Assembly: GCA_036245525.1 (NCBI GenBank)
Contig: BTPG01000005.1
Location: forward strand, 127,914,120-127,978,119
Reading direction: 5' to 3'
DNA: 64,000 nt
Source: Semisulcospira habei
Lineage: Eukaryota; Mollusca; Gastropoda; Semisulcospiridae
The notes under the pieces were generated by a model. The model ran no database searches. It was given only the letters and a program-made list of their open reading frames with translations, and was not told the DNA's origin. Of the stretch, positions 63,479 to 64,000 are shown in pieces. Within the stretch, counting starts at the first letter, position 1. The number at the start of each line of letters is the position of its first letter. Position numbers and translations under genes: made by a program.

Positions 63479-63590
63479 TTAACCCCTTGACTGCTACTGA
63501 CGATAACGCTCGGCGGAAAAGACGCGTAGTCATTCACTGACGCGTCTTTTGCGCCGAGCGGTATCGTCAGTAGCAGTCAAGGAGTTAAAA
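63479..63590. repeat. Long hairpin related to family 3
   Basis: CCTTGACTGCTACTGACGAT and ATCGTCAGTAGCAGTCAAGG are exactly complementary, followed inward by AACGCTCGGCG / CGCCGAGCGGT and GAAAAGACGCGT / ACGCGTCTTTTG. The ends are TTTAACCC and GAGTTAAA. Confidence 0.9.
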
Positions 63591-64000
63591 TGTAAAGAAG
63601 TTATAAATTCATAACTTACCACTCTGCCAAGCTGTTAAATGCTGGAGTAGTAAAGGCCCGGAGTGGTAAAGAAACACCAAGGGTTGTAGGCCTACTTGCT
63701 GCGCGGGCGTCTAGGTTCGACGGCAAATAAGCCATCCGCAATCACTTTCCAAGCCGGTTGGCAGTCATATCATTCGGAGAATTATACACTTGCCACATAC
63801 ACATACGCATATTAATTCACACCGAGTTCGCTCTTTGTGTGCGTATTTACCTAGTACTACTTTTCATGACTGTGCAGGGCCGTATTCAGACTTTGGGAGG
63901 AGCATGGTGGAAGGGGGGGGGGAGGTGAGAGTGGGGAGGGTGACGGTGGTTGGGGAAGGAGAGGAAGAAGCCGAAAGAGCTATGCCACGGAGGGCGGGAG

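Larger units (their letters stand above)
60495..64000. other. Right end of the window, no gene seen
   Basis: It holds palindromes (60619-60714, 60962-61028, 62026-62090, 62442-62509, 63284-63387, 63479-63590), a poly(A) run (about 62999-63025) and a purine-rich low-complexity end (about 63890-64000). Short open frames here show no recognisable domain. Confidence 0.5.

Noticed and set aside
1..64000. CRISPR arrays, tRNA or rRNA genes
   Set aside because: The window is animal nuclear DNA; no regular short repeats with unique spacers and no tRNA or rRNA core sequences were recognised by eye.

Overview
This is a repeat-rich animal nuclear DNA window. It holds intron-containing host genes with GT/AG splice sites, no operons, and many retrotransposons and short palindromic repeats. 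The gene content (centriolar SAS-6, a profilin) and the mobile-element mix (DIRS-type tyrosine-recombinase elements, non-LTR elements with PHD-like, APE-like or RNase H domains, hAT remnants, many small fold-back repeats) suggest a lophotrochozoan invertebrate, most likely a marine mollusc. That placement is inference.

Two host genes can be read exon by exon, both on the minus strand. The first is SASS6 (SAS-6, the centriole cartwheel protein): 13 coding exons from the start codon at 41297 down to 5058 give about 473 residues, and the C-terminal exons lie beyond the left edge. The second is a profilin gene at 60494-52817. It has three upstream exons or exon parts, an assembly gap of exactly 500 N inside the domain, a C-terminal exon and a poly(A) signal at 52777-52782.

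Layout: 1-4321, DIRS-type element A (plus strand, decayed, 5' end off the window). 5058-5951, SASS6 exons 13 and 12. 6160-11611, DIRS element B (plus, intron 11). 11980-13275, exons 11, 10 and 9. 15386-21962, DIRS element C (minus, intron 8) with both termini and the internal complementary region. 23012-29787, exons 8 to 3. Intron 2 (29788-38579) holds a 5'-truncated non-LTR element, a solo LTR carrying a Penelope-like repeat array, and two more truncated non-LTR elements, each flanked by a direct repeat of 10-14 bp. 38580-41297 holds exons 2 and 1 and an internally deleted hAT element. 42388-49000 is a minus-strand non-LTR element split by a plus-strand non-LTR fragment, which is itself split by a second solo LTR of the same family (three-level nesting). 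49700-64000 holds the profilin gene, TA-flanked MITEs, another Penelope-like array and many palindromes.

The most unusual feature is a family of 15 hairpin palindromes of about 95 bp spread over the window. Their two arms differ between copies but stay complementary within a copy. Two or three other palindrome families, a DIRS ORF1 built of variable-number modules, and the nested insertions with readable target-site duplications are also worth checking. No tRNA, rRNA, CRISPR or bacterial gene was seen.
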